From: Pseudooceanicola marinus | GTDB lineage: Bacteria; Pseudomonadota; Alphaproteobacteria; Rhodobacterales; Rhodobacteraceae | DNA: 64,000 nt | Reading direction: 5' to 3' | NCBI RefSeq assembly: GCF_020177265.1 | Contig: NZ_JAIVMC010000008.1 | Location: forward strand, 124,001 to 188,000 | In this document: positions 38,320-46,381 of the stretch, in pieces | Layout: the number at the start of each line of letters is the position of its first letter | Position numbering within the stretch: the stretch's first letter is position 1 | Translations under genes and position numbers: made by a program | Notes under the pieces: model-generated | Databases searched by the model: none | Told to the model about the DNA's origin: nothing | What the model saw: the letters and a program-made list of their open reading frames with translations, nothing else

Positions 38320-38907
38320 ATGCGCGACCCGAAAGACCAAGCTCCCGAAACCCGCGCCCCCGACCGCGAGGCCCCCGAGGGCGGCCCGACGGCGCGTCCG
38401 CCGCGCGCCCGCATGGGCCGCGGGGTGCGGGTGCTGCTCTTCGCCTCGCTGGCGCTGAATCTGGCGGTGGTGGGGCTGGTGCTGGGGTTCGTCCTGCGGG
38501 CGCCCTTCGACGGGCCGCCGCCGCGTCCCGACCGCGTTGGCGGGGCGTTGACCTTCGCCCTGTCGGATGAGGACCGGCACGAGATCGGCCGCCGCGTCTT
38601 TCGCGAATTGCGCGCCGATGGCCGTGACCGTCGGTCGCGCCGTGCCGATTACGACCGGATCCTGACCGCCCTGCGGGCCGACCCCTATGATGCCCGGGCC
38701 GTGCAGGACCTCCTTGAGGCCCAGAGGCAGGACGCCGCGCGGTTCCAGGCCGCCGGCCAGCGCGCGCTGCTGGCGCATATCGACGGGATGTCCCCGGAGG
38801 CGCGGCGCGCCTTTGCCGACCGGCTGGAAGAAGGGTTGGAGCGGTTCGACGCGCGCCATCGTGATGGCCCCCTGCGCGCCGCCGACGGGCCGCGCGATCA
38901 GGAGTAG
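38320..38907 (+). CDS. Periplasmic heavy-metal-sensor-like membrane protein
   Basis: A 195-aa protein with a disordered N-terminus and one membrane helix (about residues 38-60). The periplasmic part is helical and rich in Arg, Asp and Ala, of the CnrX/ZraP (periplasmic heavy-metal sensor) type. It includes LSDEDRHEIGRRVFREL and a long LEAQRQDAARFQAAGQRALL helix. There is no obvious cluster of His/Met metal ligands. It starts 4 bp after the presumed anti-sigma gene and completes a sigma/anti-sigma/sensor order. The signal could be a metal or envelope stress. Confidence 0.75.
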   Translation: MRDPKDQAPETRAPDREAPEGGPTARPPRARMGRGVRVLLFASLALNLAVVGLVLGFVLRAPFDGPPPRPDRVGGALTFALSDEDRHEIGRRVFRELRADGRDRRSRRADYDRILTALRADPYDARAVQDLLEAQRQDAARFQAAGQRALLAHIDGMSPEARRAFADRLEEGLERFDARHRDGPLRAADGPRDQE

Positions 38908-38965
38908 GCTGGCTGGCGCGCCGGCGTCCCAATTCCAGCACAGTGGCAGCCGCGTGACGAACTGA

Positions 38966-40411
38966 TCAGGCCTGGCGCTCCGCGCGCCCCTCCGGGGCAA
39001 AAGGCAAGGGGCAGGACGCCGCGCCGCCCGGCACATGGCGCATCACCCGGTCGCGCCCGGCATGCTTGGCGGCATAGAGCGCTCGATCGGCATCGGCCAG
39101 CAGAGCCTCGGGGCTGCGCCGCCCTTCGTGCCCCAGGGTCACGCCGACAGAGATCGTCAGCGGAATGGCCGGGGCGTTTTCCGGGCGAACGGGGCAGTCG
39201 CGGACGCGGACCCGCAGCCGTTCGGCGCTGGCCAGGGCCGCCTCGGGATCGGCGGCCGGCAGGATGGCCAGGAATTCCTCCCCCCCGATCCGCGCCAGCA
39301 CATCTTCCTTGCGCAGGTTGGTCCGCATGACCTCGGCCACGCTCTGCAGGGCCAGGTCGCCGGCGGCATGGCCGAAGCGGTCATTGACCGTCTTGAAATG
39401 ATCCAGATCGGCGACCATCACCGCAAAGGGTTCCCCCAGCATCGCCCCGCGTCGGGCCACCTGGGCCAGCAGAGGCAAGGCGTAGCGCCGGTTGTAGAGC
39501 CCCGTCAGCGGATCGGTGATCGAGGCGCGCATGCCCTCGTTCAGGGCGCGACGCAGGGACCGGCGGCGCATCAGGCGGGCGCGCAGCAGCCGCAGGCGCG
39601 CCACGATCTCGGCGGCATCGAAGGGGCCGGTCATCACGGCGCTGGCGCCGATTTCGAACCCCTGGACCTGGATGCGCGCGGGCGCGCCCGGGGCCAGCAG
39701 CAGGATCTCCTGGTCGGGCTGATCGGCGCGGGCCTTCACCCGGGCCAGCAGGCGCAGGCCCAGGGCCTCGCTGCCCGGGGTCAGGCCCAGCACCAGCAGC
39801 CCGGCCCGATCCGGCAGGATATCGGCCGACAGGCCGCCGCCGGCGTCACGCAGGCCCGACAGGTCGCGCAACTCGATCCGGAAACCCGGTGCCCCCGCCA
39901 GCTCCTTCTGCCAGGCTCGGGCGCTGTCGGGATCGGGGGCCAGCACCGTGACCCGCGTGGGGGTGCGAAAACGGGCGCGATCCTCGGCCAGGCCCGGCAG
40001 GGACAGGGCGGCGCCGCGCGGCTTCAGCGTCTGCAGCAGTTCGCGCGCCCGGTCATGGCTGCGCAGCCGCGCCTGGAAGACCTCCTGCGGTTCGCTGCGC
40101 GCGATCACGTCGTCGGCGCCGGCGACCAGTAGGTCCGACCGGCCCATGTGGGCCCCGGGCGCGGTGACCACCAGCAGCGCGGCCTCGGCCAGCCGCGGCG
40201 TGGCGCGTAGCCGTCGCAGCACCCCGGCCGCAGGCGCCCGGGCCAGGTCATCCGCCACCAGAAGCATCGCGGGCTGCCATTCCGCGACCAGCGCCAGCGC
40301 CTCCTCCAGGGTGTCGGCGAGGCGGATCTCGTAGAAGGCGCCCGACAGCCGCGCCGCCAGGGTGATCCGGCGGGTGACATCGTCGTCGAGGATGAGGATG
40401 CGTCCGGGCAT
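38966..40411 (-). CDS. pleD: PleD-like response regulator diguanylate cyclase
   Basis: A 481-aa protein with two receiver-like domains (about residues 1-125 and 150-280) and a C-terminal GGDEF domain (300-465). This architecture is that of PleD. The cyclase signature is GGEEF, and an inhibitory I-site RKED lies five residues before it, so product inhibition is expected. In the first receiver the acidic pocket LDDD is present. The expected phospho-Asp position reads Ala with Asp one residue later (LLVADDL), so phosphorylation is uncertain. It makes cyclic di-GMP. divK is not adjacent, and a DUF3572 gene is divergent. Confidence 0.88.
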   Translation of the reverse strand: MPGRILILDDDVTRRITLAARLSGAFYEIRLADTLEEALALVAEWQPAMLLVADDLARAPAAGVLRRLRATPRLAEAALLVVTAPGAHMGRSDLLVAGADDVIARSEPQEVFQARLRSHDRARELLQTLKPRGAALSLPGLAEDRARFRTPTRVTVLAPDPDSARAWQKELAGAPGFRIELRDLSGLRDAGGGLSADILPDRAGLLVLGLTPGSEALGLRLLARVKARADQPDQEILLLAPGAPARIQVQGFEIGASAVMTGPFDAAEIVARLRLLRARLMRRRSLRRALNEGMRASITDPLTGLYNRRYALPLLAQVARRGAMLGEPFAVMVADLDHFKTVNDRFGHAAGDLALQSVAEVMRTNLRKEDVLARIGGEEFLAILPAADPEAALASAERLRVRVRDCPVRPENAPAIPLTISVGVTLGHEGRRSPEALLADADRALYAAKHAGRDRVMRHVPGGAASCPLPFAPEGRAERQA

Positions 40412-40566
40412 GCGGTCTGGGATCCATTGGCGGCAGGGCGACGGGGCGCAGCGGCGCTGCGGGCGGGGCGGGGGCAGTGGTCCGCCAGAGCGGTCTTGCC
40501 TGAGCCATGAATTGGTGAAATTGGTTAAGAAACTCTTGCACGTAATTTACCGGTTTTGTGTCAGCC

Positions 40567-40851
40567 ATGCCCCTGTCCCGCTCCCGCGCCGAAGAGATCG
40601 CAACCGCCTGCCTGGTCTGGCTGGCGAACGACGAAGAGCTGCTGCCGGTCTTCATGGGAGCCAGCGGCCTGGCGCCCGAAGACCTGCGCCGCGCCGCGCA
40701 AGACCCTCATTTCCTTGGATCTGTTCTGGATTTCGTGCTGATGGACGACGACTGGGTGATGGCCTTCTGCCAGGCCGAGGGGCTGGACTACGAGATGCCG
40801 GGCCAAGCGCGTCAGATGCTTCCGGGCGGCGAACAGGTGCACTGGACCTGA
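40567..40851 (+). CDS. DUF3572 family protein
   Basis: A 94-aa acidic cytoplasmic protein matching DUF3572, an alphaproteobacterial family often found beside pleD/divK. No function is known. Notable conserved parts are AEEIATACLVWLAND, GLAPEDLR and FVLMDDDWVMAFC. The ATG is chosen over an in-frame GTG three codons upstream, and no clear ribosome-binding site is visible. It shares a 155-bp divergent spacer with pleD. Confidence 0.85.
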   Translation: MPLSRSRAEEIATACLVWLANDEELLPVFMGASGLAPEDLRRAAQDPHFLGSVLDFVLMDDDWVMAFCQAEGLDYEMPGQARQMLPGGEQVHWT

Positions 40852-40934
40852 AACCGCTACGGTCCCGGAATAGCTGTTAACGAACGCGTGATGGCAATAT
40901 CGCGCCGAGCGCGTCCCGCGAGATCGGCAAGTCC

Positions 40935-40964
40935 CCGCGCCCGGAGCGGAGAAGCGGGGCGCGG
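40935..40964 (-). terminator. Possible terminator of the marR-like gene
   Basis: An 8-bp stem CCGCGCCC paired with GGGCGCGG around a 14-nt loop lies just beyond the MarR stop. No U-tract. Confidence 0.4.
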
Positions 40965-40966
40965 CC

Positions 40967-41425
40967 TTACAAGTGGCTCAGCTGTGCCTCTTCGCCCTCG
41001 GCCAGCTTGCGCAGCAGGCGGCGTAGCTCGACAGTTTCGGCCTCGCCGAGGCGTGCGGCCATGACATCGCCGTTGGCACGGGCGAAGGGCGTGCCGATGC
41101 GCACCGCCTCGTAGCCCTCATCGGTGAGGTGGATCTGCCGGGTGCGCCGGTCCCCGGTGCCCGAGCTGCGCGACAGCAGACCCGCCTGTTCCAGCTGCCG
41201 CAACGCGCGCGAGGTGGCGGTGCGGTCGATGCCGACGAACTCGGCCAGCTCCGAGGGCTGCGACAGCCCTTCGTTGGCCACACCCAGCAGAAGACACCAG
41301 GTGATCCGGGTCAGGCCGATCTCGCGCAGTTTCTCGTCCAGGCGACGTTCCTGGATCCGGGCCGTCACCGACAGCCAGTAGCCCAGGGAGTCATGCAGCC
41401 GATAAGGGGGGGTCTCACTCTCCAT
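40967..41425 (-). CDS. MarR-family transcriptional regulator
   Basis: A 152-aa winged-helix regulator. The DNA-binding core (about residues 55-105) contains PSELAEFVGIDRTATSRALRQ and the wing GTGDRRTRQIHLTDEG, the standard MarR signature. Helices at both ends form the dimer. The target and ligand are unknown. It is divergent from the HAD phosphatase gene across 168 bp, so that gene is a candidate target. No strong ribosome-binding site is seen before the ATG. Confidence 0.9.
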   Translation of the reverse strand: MESETPPYRLHDSLGYWLSVTARIQERRLDEKLREIGLTRITWCLLLGVANEGLSQPSELAEFVGIDRTATSRALRQLEQAGLLSRSSGTGDRRTRQIHLTDEGYEAVRIGTPFARANGDVMAARLGEAETVELRRLLRKLAEGEEAQLSHL

Positions 41426-41593
41426 GGGGTCATGAGACTGAGCAGGGGCGGAAAGTCAAGCATTGCCCCGGGACATGCCGGTCGCCCGCCCCCTCAAACC
41501 TGTGCCTGGGGGGCTGCCGGCCCTTGTGCCCGGAGGCGCGATCGCGCAGCTTGCGCGCCATGGCCACCGGCGGCGAGAAGGAGAAAGGACAGC

Positions 41594-42289
41594 ATGCTCA
41601 GGGGATTGATCTTCGACAAGGACGGCACGCTGTTCGACTTCGGCGGGACCTGGAACAGCTGGGCCCGGGACGTGATCGCGGATCTGTCCGGCGGGGATGC
41701 CGCCCGCGCGCGGGCGCTGGCCGACGCGGTACGGTTCGACCTGGACCGGGGCGGTTTCCACCCCGACAGCCCGGTCATCGCGGGCACCAACCGCGAGGCG
41801 GCGGAGCTGCTGTTGACGCAATTGCCGGGGCACGATCTGGCCGGGGTCGAAAGCTACCTGGCCGAGGCCGCCGCCAAGGCGCCCCTGGTGCCAGCCACGC
41901 CGCTGGCGCCGCTGCTGCGGGAGCTGAGCGAGGCGCGCGGGCTGCACCTGGGCGTGATGACCAATGATGCCGAGTTCTCCGCCCGTCGCCAGTTGCGCGC
42001 AGCCGGGGTCGACGGCTTCTTTCCCTTCCTGGCCGGGTTCGATTCCGGGCACGGGGCGAAACCCGACGCGGCGCCGCTTCTGGCCTTCGCCCGCCAGACC
42101 GGGCTGGCGCCCGATCAGATCGGCATGGTGGGGGACAGCACCCATGACATGCTCGCGGGGCGCGCAGCGGGCATGACCTGCATCGCCGTGCTGACCGGCC
42201 TGGCGCCGCGGGAAGAGCTGGCCCCCCATGCGGATGTCGTACTGCCCGACATCGGCCATCTGCCCGGCTGGCTCGCCCGCGCGGGCTGA
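41594..42289 (+). CDS. HAD-superfamily hydrolase, phosphoglycolate phosphatase-like
   Basis: A 231-aa HAD-family phosphatase. Motif I is FDKDGTLFD at residues 7-15, with Asp8 and Asp10 as nucleophile and acid/base. Motif II is VMTNDAE near 117, where the usual Thr/Ser is Thr. Motif III is a Lys in GAKPDAAP near 156. Motif IV is GMVGDSTHDM near 177, with two Asp residues. The helical cap between motifs I and II is of the C1 type. The substrate may be phosphoglycolate or another small sugar phosphate. GGAGAAAGGA precedes the ATG. Confidence 0.87.
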   Translation: MLRGLIFDKDGTLFDFGGTWNSWARDVIADLSGGDAARARALADAVRFDLDRGGFHPDSPVIAGTNREAAELLLTQLPGHDLAGVESYLAEAAAKAPLVPATPLAPLLRELSEARGLHLGVMTNDAEFSARRQLRAAGVDGFFPFLAGFDSGHGAKPDAAPLLAFARQTGLAPDQIGMVGDSTHDMLAGRAAGMTCIAVLTGLAPREELAPHADVVLPDIGHLPGWLARAG

Positions 42290-42441
42290 CCGCCCTCGAT
42301 CTGTGCAGGGCGCTGTCGGCTGTGCACCGGCAGGCCGCCCGGCACCCGCGGATGAGACGAAAACGACAGGCGGTGTCGTTTTCCTGCGCGTAACGCGTCG
42401 GGTGCGCGCGCTTCTCTGGGGCAGAGCCCAGGGAGATGCCC

Positions 42442-44043
42442 ATGACCGATCGTCCGACGCCCCCCGCCGCAGAGACCGCAAGCGCCTCCAGCCCGGCCCG
42501 GAAGGGACGCCGTGGAGGCGGCCGGGCCGGGTCTGCCGCCCGGCGCGGGGATCACGCGATCCAGCAAAGCGCCTGGCGCATCCCGATCAACATCGACGCC
42601 CCGACCGAGCCGCTGGACGACGACGGCGTGATGGCCGTCCATGGCGCGGCCATGACGGTGCTGGAGGAGATCGGCGTCGCCTTCCTCCATCCGGAAGCGC
42701 GGACCATCCTGGCGCAGGCGGGCTGTATCGTTGACGGCGAGGTGGTCCGCATGGACCGCGATTTCGTCACCGAGATGCTGGCCCTGGCCCCGTCGGAATG
42801 GACGCTGAGCGCCCGGAACCCGGCGCACGACCTGCCGGTCGGCGGGCGGGCAATCCTCTTCGGCAATGTCTCCTCGCCGCCGAACTACTGGGACATGGAC
42901 CTGGGCCGGAAGATCCCCGGCACCCGCGCCCATTGCGCCAACCTTCTGCGGCTGACCCAGTATTTCAACTGTATCCACTTCGCCGGGGGCTACCCGGTCG
43001 AACCTGTCGACATTCACCCGTCGATCCGCCATCTCGACGTGCTGTTCGACAAGCTGACCCTGACCGACAAGGTGCCCCACGCCTATTCGCTGGGCGCCGA
43101 ACGGGTCGAGGACGTGATGGAGATGGTGCGCCTGTCGGGCGGCTGGGACGAGGAGACCTTCACCGCGCGCCCCCACCTCTATACCAACATCAACTCCACC
43201 TCGCCGCTGAAGCATGACTATCCGATGCTGGACGGCTGGATGCGCATGGCGCGGCGGGGGCAGGGGCTGATCGTGTCGCCCTTCACCCTGGCGGGGGCCA
43301 TGGCGCCGGTGACCATGGCCGGCGCGGTGGTGCAGTCGCTGGCCGAGGGGCTGTCGGCCATTGCGCTCGCGCAGGTGATCCGCCCCGGCGCGCCCTGTGC
43401 CTTCGGCACCTTCACCTCGAACGTGGACATGAAGTCGGGCGCGCCGGCCTTCGGCACGCCGGAATACATGCGCGCCACCCAGATGACCGGCCAGATGTGC
43501 CGCCACTACGGGCTGCCGATGCGCGCCTCCGGATCCTGCGCGGCGAACGTGCCGGACGGGCAGGCGATGTGGGAGACGTCCAATGCGCTCTGGGCGGCCG
43601 TGCAGTCGGGCGCCAACGTGGTCTACCACGCCGCCGGCTGGCTGGAGGGTGGGCTGATCGCCAGCCCGGAGAAATTCGTCATGGATTGCGAGGTGATCCA
43701 GCAGATCCAGCGCTACCTGGAGCCGGAGATCTGCGCGGTGGACGAGGGATCGCTGGCGCTGGAGGCGATGCGCGAGGTGCGCCAGGACGGCCATTTCTTC
43801 GGCATCCCCCATACCCAGGACCGCTATACCACCGCCTTCTACCAGCCCTTCCTTTCGGACTGGCGCAACTTCGAGGCCTTCCAGCTGGCGGGTGAGGTCT
43901 GGACCGCCGAACGCGCCCATGTCACCTGGAAACGCATCCTGGCCGAGTTCACCCCGCCGCCCATGCCCGACGCCAACCGCGCCGCGCTGGAGGATTTCGT
44001 GATCCGTCGCAAGGAAGAGGGCGGGGCGCCCACCGATTTCTGA
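42442..44043 (+). CDS. Trimethylamine methyltransferase (MttB) family protein, non-pyrrolysine type
   Basis: A 533-aa protein of the MttB superfamily, the corrinoid-dependent methyltransferases that act on quaternary or tertiary amines such as trimethylamine, glycine betaine or proline betaine. It has the TIM-barrel segments FGNVSSPPNYWDMDLG, PHLYTNINSTSPLKHD and VVYHAAGWLEGGLIASPEK. There is no in-frame amber codon, so it belongs to the non-pyrrolysine group such as MtgB. Neither a corrinoid protein gene nor a MtgA-like partner is adjacent. The first 45 residues are a basic, disordered extension. I chose the second ATG because GGGAG is 6 nt upstream, and the first is too close. Confidence 0.86.
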   Translation: MTDRPTPPAAETASASSPARKGRRGGGRAGSAARRGDHAIQQSAWRIPINIDAPTEPLDDDGVMAVHGAAMTVLEEIGVAFLHPEARTILAQAGCIVDGEVVRMDRDFVTEMLALAPSEWTLSARNPAHDLPVGGRAILFGNVSSPPNYWDMDLGRKIPGTRAHCANLLRLTQYFNCIHFAGGYPVEPVDIHPSIRHLDVLFDKLTLTDKVPHAYSLGAERVEDVMEMVRLSGGWDEETFTARPHLYTNINSTSPLKHDYPMLDGWMRMARRGQGLIVSPFTLAGAMAPVTMAGAVVQSLAEGLSAIALAQVIRPGAPCAFGTFTSNVDMKSGAPAFGTPEYMRATQMTGQMCRHYGLPMRASGSCAANVPDGQAMWETSNALWAAVQSGANVVYHAAGWLEGGLIASPEKFVMDCEVIQQIQRYLEPEICAVDEGSLALEAMREVRQDGHFFGIPHTQDRYTTAFYQPFLSDWRNFEAFQLAGEVWTAERAHVTWKRILAEFTPPPMPDANRAALEDFVIRRKEEGGAPTDF

Positions 44044-44095
44044 GGCAGGACGCCTGGGTCATCGTCGCGCCCCGGAGGGGCGCTGCGCGGCGCGA

Positions 44096-44617
44096 TCAGG
44101 CGTCGGGCAGGATGAACCCTTCGACCGGGTAGACGGAGCCGAAGGCGCCGGGGTTGGTTTCCACGCGCACGCGGGACCAGTCGTTGGCCTCCGAGACATC
44201 GATGACCGCCATGCCCAGCGACACCTCGTTGCGGTGCCAGTTGGCGTGGTCGATCAGCAGGCGGCGGTCGCCCTGGCGGGCGGAGACCACGGCGACGTGG
44301 CCCAGGGGCATCGACTTCGTGGCGCTGAAGGCCATGACGGCGCCGACCTCTGGGGTCTTGCTGACGGGGTAGGCGTCCTGGGCCTGGGGCCACCAGGTGC
44401 GGGCATTGCCGCGGATCTCGACGCCCGAAAGGTTGCGCGCGAAGGGCACGCACCAGACGCGGGCGCCCCGGCTTTTCAGCGCATCGACTTCTTCCATGGC
44501 GAAGGACAGGCGTTGCGGGTGGATCCCGGGTGTTTCCTCCTGCGGCATCTGGGTGCAGGCGGTGGTGGCCATCAGGCCAAGCAGCGCCACAAGGCGTCGC
44601 GGTGTGGTGAAGCGCAC
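44096..44617 (-). CDS. CHAP-domain lipoprotein, probable peptidoglycan amidase
   Basis: A 173-aa protein with an N-terminal lipobox (LMATTAC, Cys21) and a CHAP domain. The catalytic Cys56 lies in VWCVPFAR, His107 in PLGHVAVV, and a DHANW segment follows near 123-127. CHAP proteins usually cut amide bonds in peptidoglycan cross-links or side chains, here probably at the inner face of the outer membrane. The start is GTG with GGGGAC upstream. It stands alone between the mttB-like gene (convergent) and the NYN gene. Confidence 0.85.
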   Translation of the reverse strand: MRFTTPRRLVALLGLMATTACTQMPQEETPGIHPQRLSFAMEEVDALKSRGARVWCVPFARNLSGVEIRGNARTWWPQAQDAYPVSKTPEVGAVMAFSATKSMPLGHVAVVSARQGDRRLLIDHANWHRNEVSLGMAVIDVSEANDWSRVRVETNPGAFGSVYPVEGFILPDA

Positions 44618-44854
44618 GGTTTGTCCCCGAGTTGATCTCTGGTGTAGCTGGCTCGTGCCGGTCCGGTGACCGGCGGGTCAGTCGCTTCTGCGTGAAGATA
44701 AGGTGAAGGCCAAGAGGGGGCGGGCGCGGCAGGCAAAAACCTGCGCATCAACGGGAACCTATCGGCGGAGAGGCGCGTTACGCGCGCGTGCGAGGTCGAG
44801 CGAGGCATCGCGCCGCAGGGCGGGCAGGGCGCATGGGGCCCGCCCGCCAGGGGC

Positions 44855-45643
44855 TCAGTCCAGCCGGCGCACTTCGACCTGGTTGCCCTCGCCGCGCCGC
44901 GTCTCGAACAGGGGCAGGGATTTCACCAGGTCGCTCAGCTTGCGCTTGCCGTAGCTGCGGGTGTCGAAATCGGGTTTGGCGGCGGTGATGTACTGGCCGA
45001 TCTGACCCAGCAGATACCAGTCGTCATCCTGGTTGATCGCATCCATGGCGCGGATGATCAGCTTCGTCGGATCCTCGGTTTCCGCCGGGGCCTCGGACAC
45101 GCTGGCGGGCGATTGCGCCTCCTTCGTGTCTTCCTTGGCCGCCGCGCCGGAACGGCCGCCGCGCTCTTTCTTCACCGTGTCGGTCTTGCCGGTGTCGGGC
45201 AGCAGGTTCTCGACGTAGATGAACCGCTTGCAGGCCTTCACGAAGGCCGCCGGGGTCTTGCGCATGCCCATGCCGAAGACATCCAGACCCTGTTCGCGGA
45301 TCCGGCTGGCCAGGCGGGTGAAATCGCTGTCCGAGGAGATCAGCACGAAGCCGTCGAAACGGCCCGAATGCAGGATGTCCATCGCGTCGATCACCAGGGA
45401 GATGTCGCTGGCGTTCTTGCCGGTGGTGTTGGCGAATTGCTGGAAGGGCACGATGGCCAGGTTGGCCAGCTTGTCCTTGCTCCAGCCCTGGGGGCCACCG
45501 CCGGAGAAATCGCCGTAGATCCGTCGGATGCTGGCCTCGCCCAGCGTGGTGATCTCCTCGAACATCGCCTCGGCGTACTTGGCCGAGATATTGTCTGCGT
45601 CGATCAGCACCGCCAGAAGAGGCGGCTTGGTGTCGGTCGGCAT
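44855..45643 (-). CDS. NYN-domain (LabA-like) protein with OST-HTH-like C-terminus
   Basis: A 262-aa protein. The N-terminal NYN domain (PIN-like nuclease fold, about residues 8-155) has the acidic residues in LIDADNIS near 15, a middle Asp in VIDAMD, and SSDSDF near 102. It is probably an Mg-dependent RNase. A charged linker (160-195) leads to a C-terminal helical domain (about 200-262) resembling the OST-HTH/LOTUS RNA-binding module. The start is the ATG at 45643, with AAGGGG five bases upstream. An in-frame ATG six codons earlier has no such site. It is divergent from the H-NOX-like gene. Confidence 0.88.
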   Translation of the reverse strand: MPTDTKPPLLAVLIDADNISAKYAEAMFEEITTLGEASIRRIYGDFSGGGPQGWSKDKLANLAIVPFQQFANTTGKNASDISLVIDAMDILHSGRFDGFVLISSDSDFTRLASRIREQGLDVFGMGMRKTPAAFVKACKRFIYVENLLPDTGKTDTVKKERGGRSGAAAKEDTKEAQSPASVSEAPAETEDPTKLIIRAMDAINQDDDWYLLGQIGQYITAAKPDFDTRSYGKRKLSDLVKSLPLFETRRGEGNQVEVRRLD

Positions 45644-45793
45644 GAAAACCCCTTTACTCATTTGGGCCGACCCTATGGCCTTCGGCGGCCGAGGGCCAGC
45701 GGTTCCGCCCCGCGGGCCGCGCTTGGGCGGGCCGCCGTTGACCCGTTCTTAAACCTCCCGCGCGATGCTGCGGCAAAGGACGACGGGCCTGTG

Positions 45794-46381
45794 ATGCACG
45801 GATTGATCAACAGATCGCTGCAATGTTTCCTGCGCGACACCTATGGGGCCGCGCTGTGGGGGGATGTCGTGGCCGACGCCGATCTGCCGGTGGCGGAATT
45901 CGAGGCGATGCTGACCTATGAGGACGCGCTGACCTTCCGGGTGCTCGACGCGGCAGAGGCGCGGCTGGCCAAGTCCCGCGCGACCCTGCTGGAGGATCTG
46001 GGAACCTACCTGGTGTCCCACCCCCATAACGAGGGGCTGCGCCGCCTGCTGCGCTTTGCCGGCGTGGGGTACGAGGATTTCCTGCATTCGCTGGACGAGC
46101 TGCCGGATCGGACGCGGCTGGCCGTCTCTGATCTGGATCTGCCGCAGATGGAGCTGCGGCAGCTGTCGGGCAACCGCTATCGTATCACCTGTTCGGCCTA
46201 CCCGCCGGGCTTTGCTCATGTACTGGTCGGTATCCTGCGGGCCATGGCCGATGACTATGGTGCGCTGGTGATGCTGGACCACGCGGGCCATCACCAGCAG
46301 GAGGAGGTGATCGAGGTGACGCTGGTCGAATCCGCCTTCGCCGAGGGTCGGGCCTTCGACCTGGGGGCGCGCGCCGGATGA
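45794..46381 (+). CDS. H-NOX (heme NO-binding)-like protein lacking the proximal histidine
   Basis: A 195-aa protein aligning over its whole length with bacterial H-NOX domains. It opens MHGLINRSLQ and has the central FLHSLDELPD and C-terminal VLVGILRAMADDYG segments. In true H-NOX the LDxLH motif supplies the heme-binding histidine near 102-105. Here the residue is Pro104. The YxSxR motif that holds the heme propionates is also altered: around residues 132-136 only Ser134 is kept. It probably does not bind heme in the usual way. Its stop overlaps the start of a diguanylate cyclase gene (ATGA), the classic H-NOX partner. The frame extends far upstream, but homology starts here. Confidence 0.85.
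   Translation: MHGLINRSLQCFLRDTYGAALWGDVVADADLPVAEFEAMLTYEDALTFRVLDAAEARLAKSRATLLEDLGTYLVSHPHNEGLRRLLRFAGVGYEDFLHSLDELPDRTRLAVSDLDLPQMELRQLSGNRYRITCSAYPPGFAHVLVGILRAMADDYGALVMLDHAGHHQQEEVIEVTLVESAFAEGRAFDLGARAG

Noticed and set aside
40525-40539. CtrA-like site TTAA-N7-TTGC between pleD and the DUF3572 gene
   Set aside because: The second half-site matches only two of four bases, so it is not distinguishable from chance without conservation data.
42442-44043. Pyrrolysine-containing trimethylamine methyltransferase
   Set aside because: No in-frame amber codon and no pyl genes are seen. The protein is better called a non-pyrrolysine MttB homologue.
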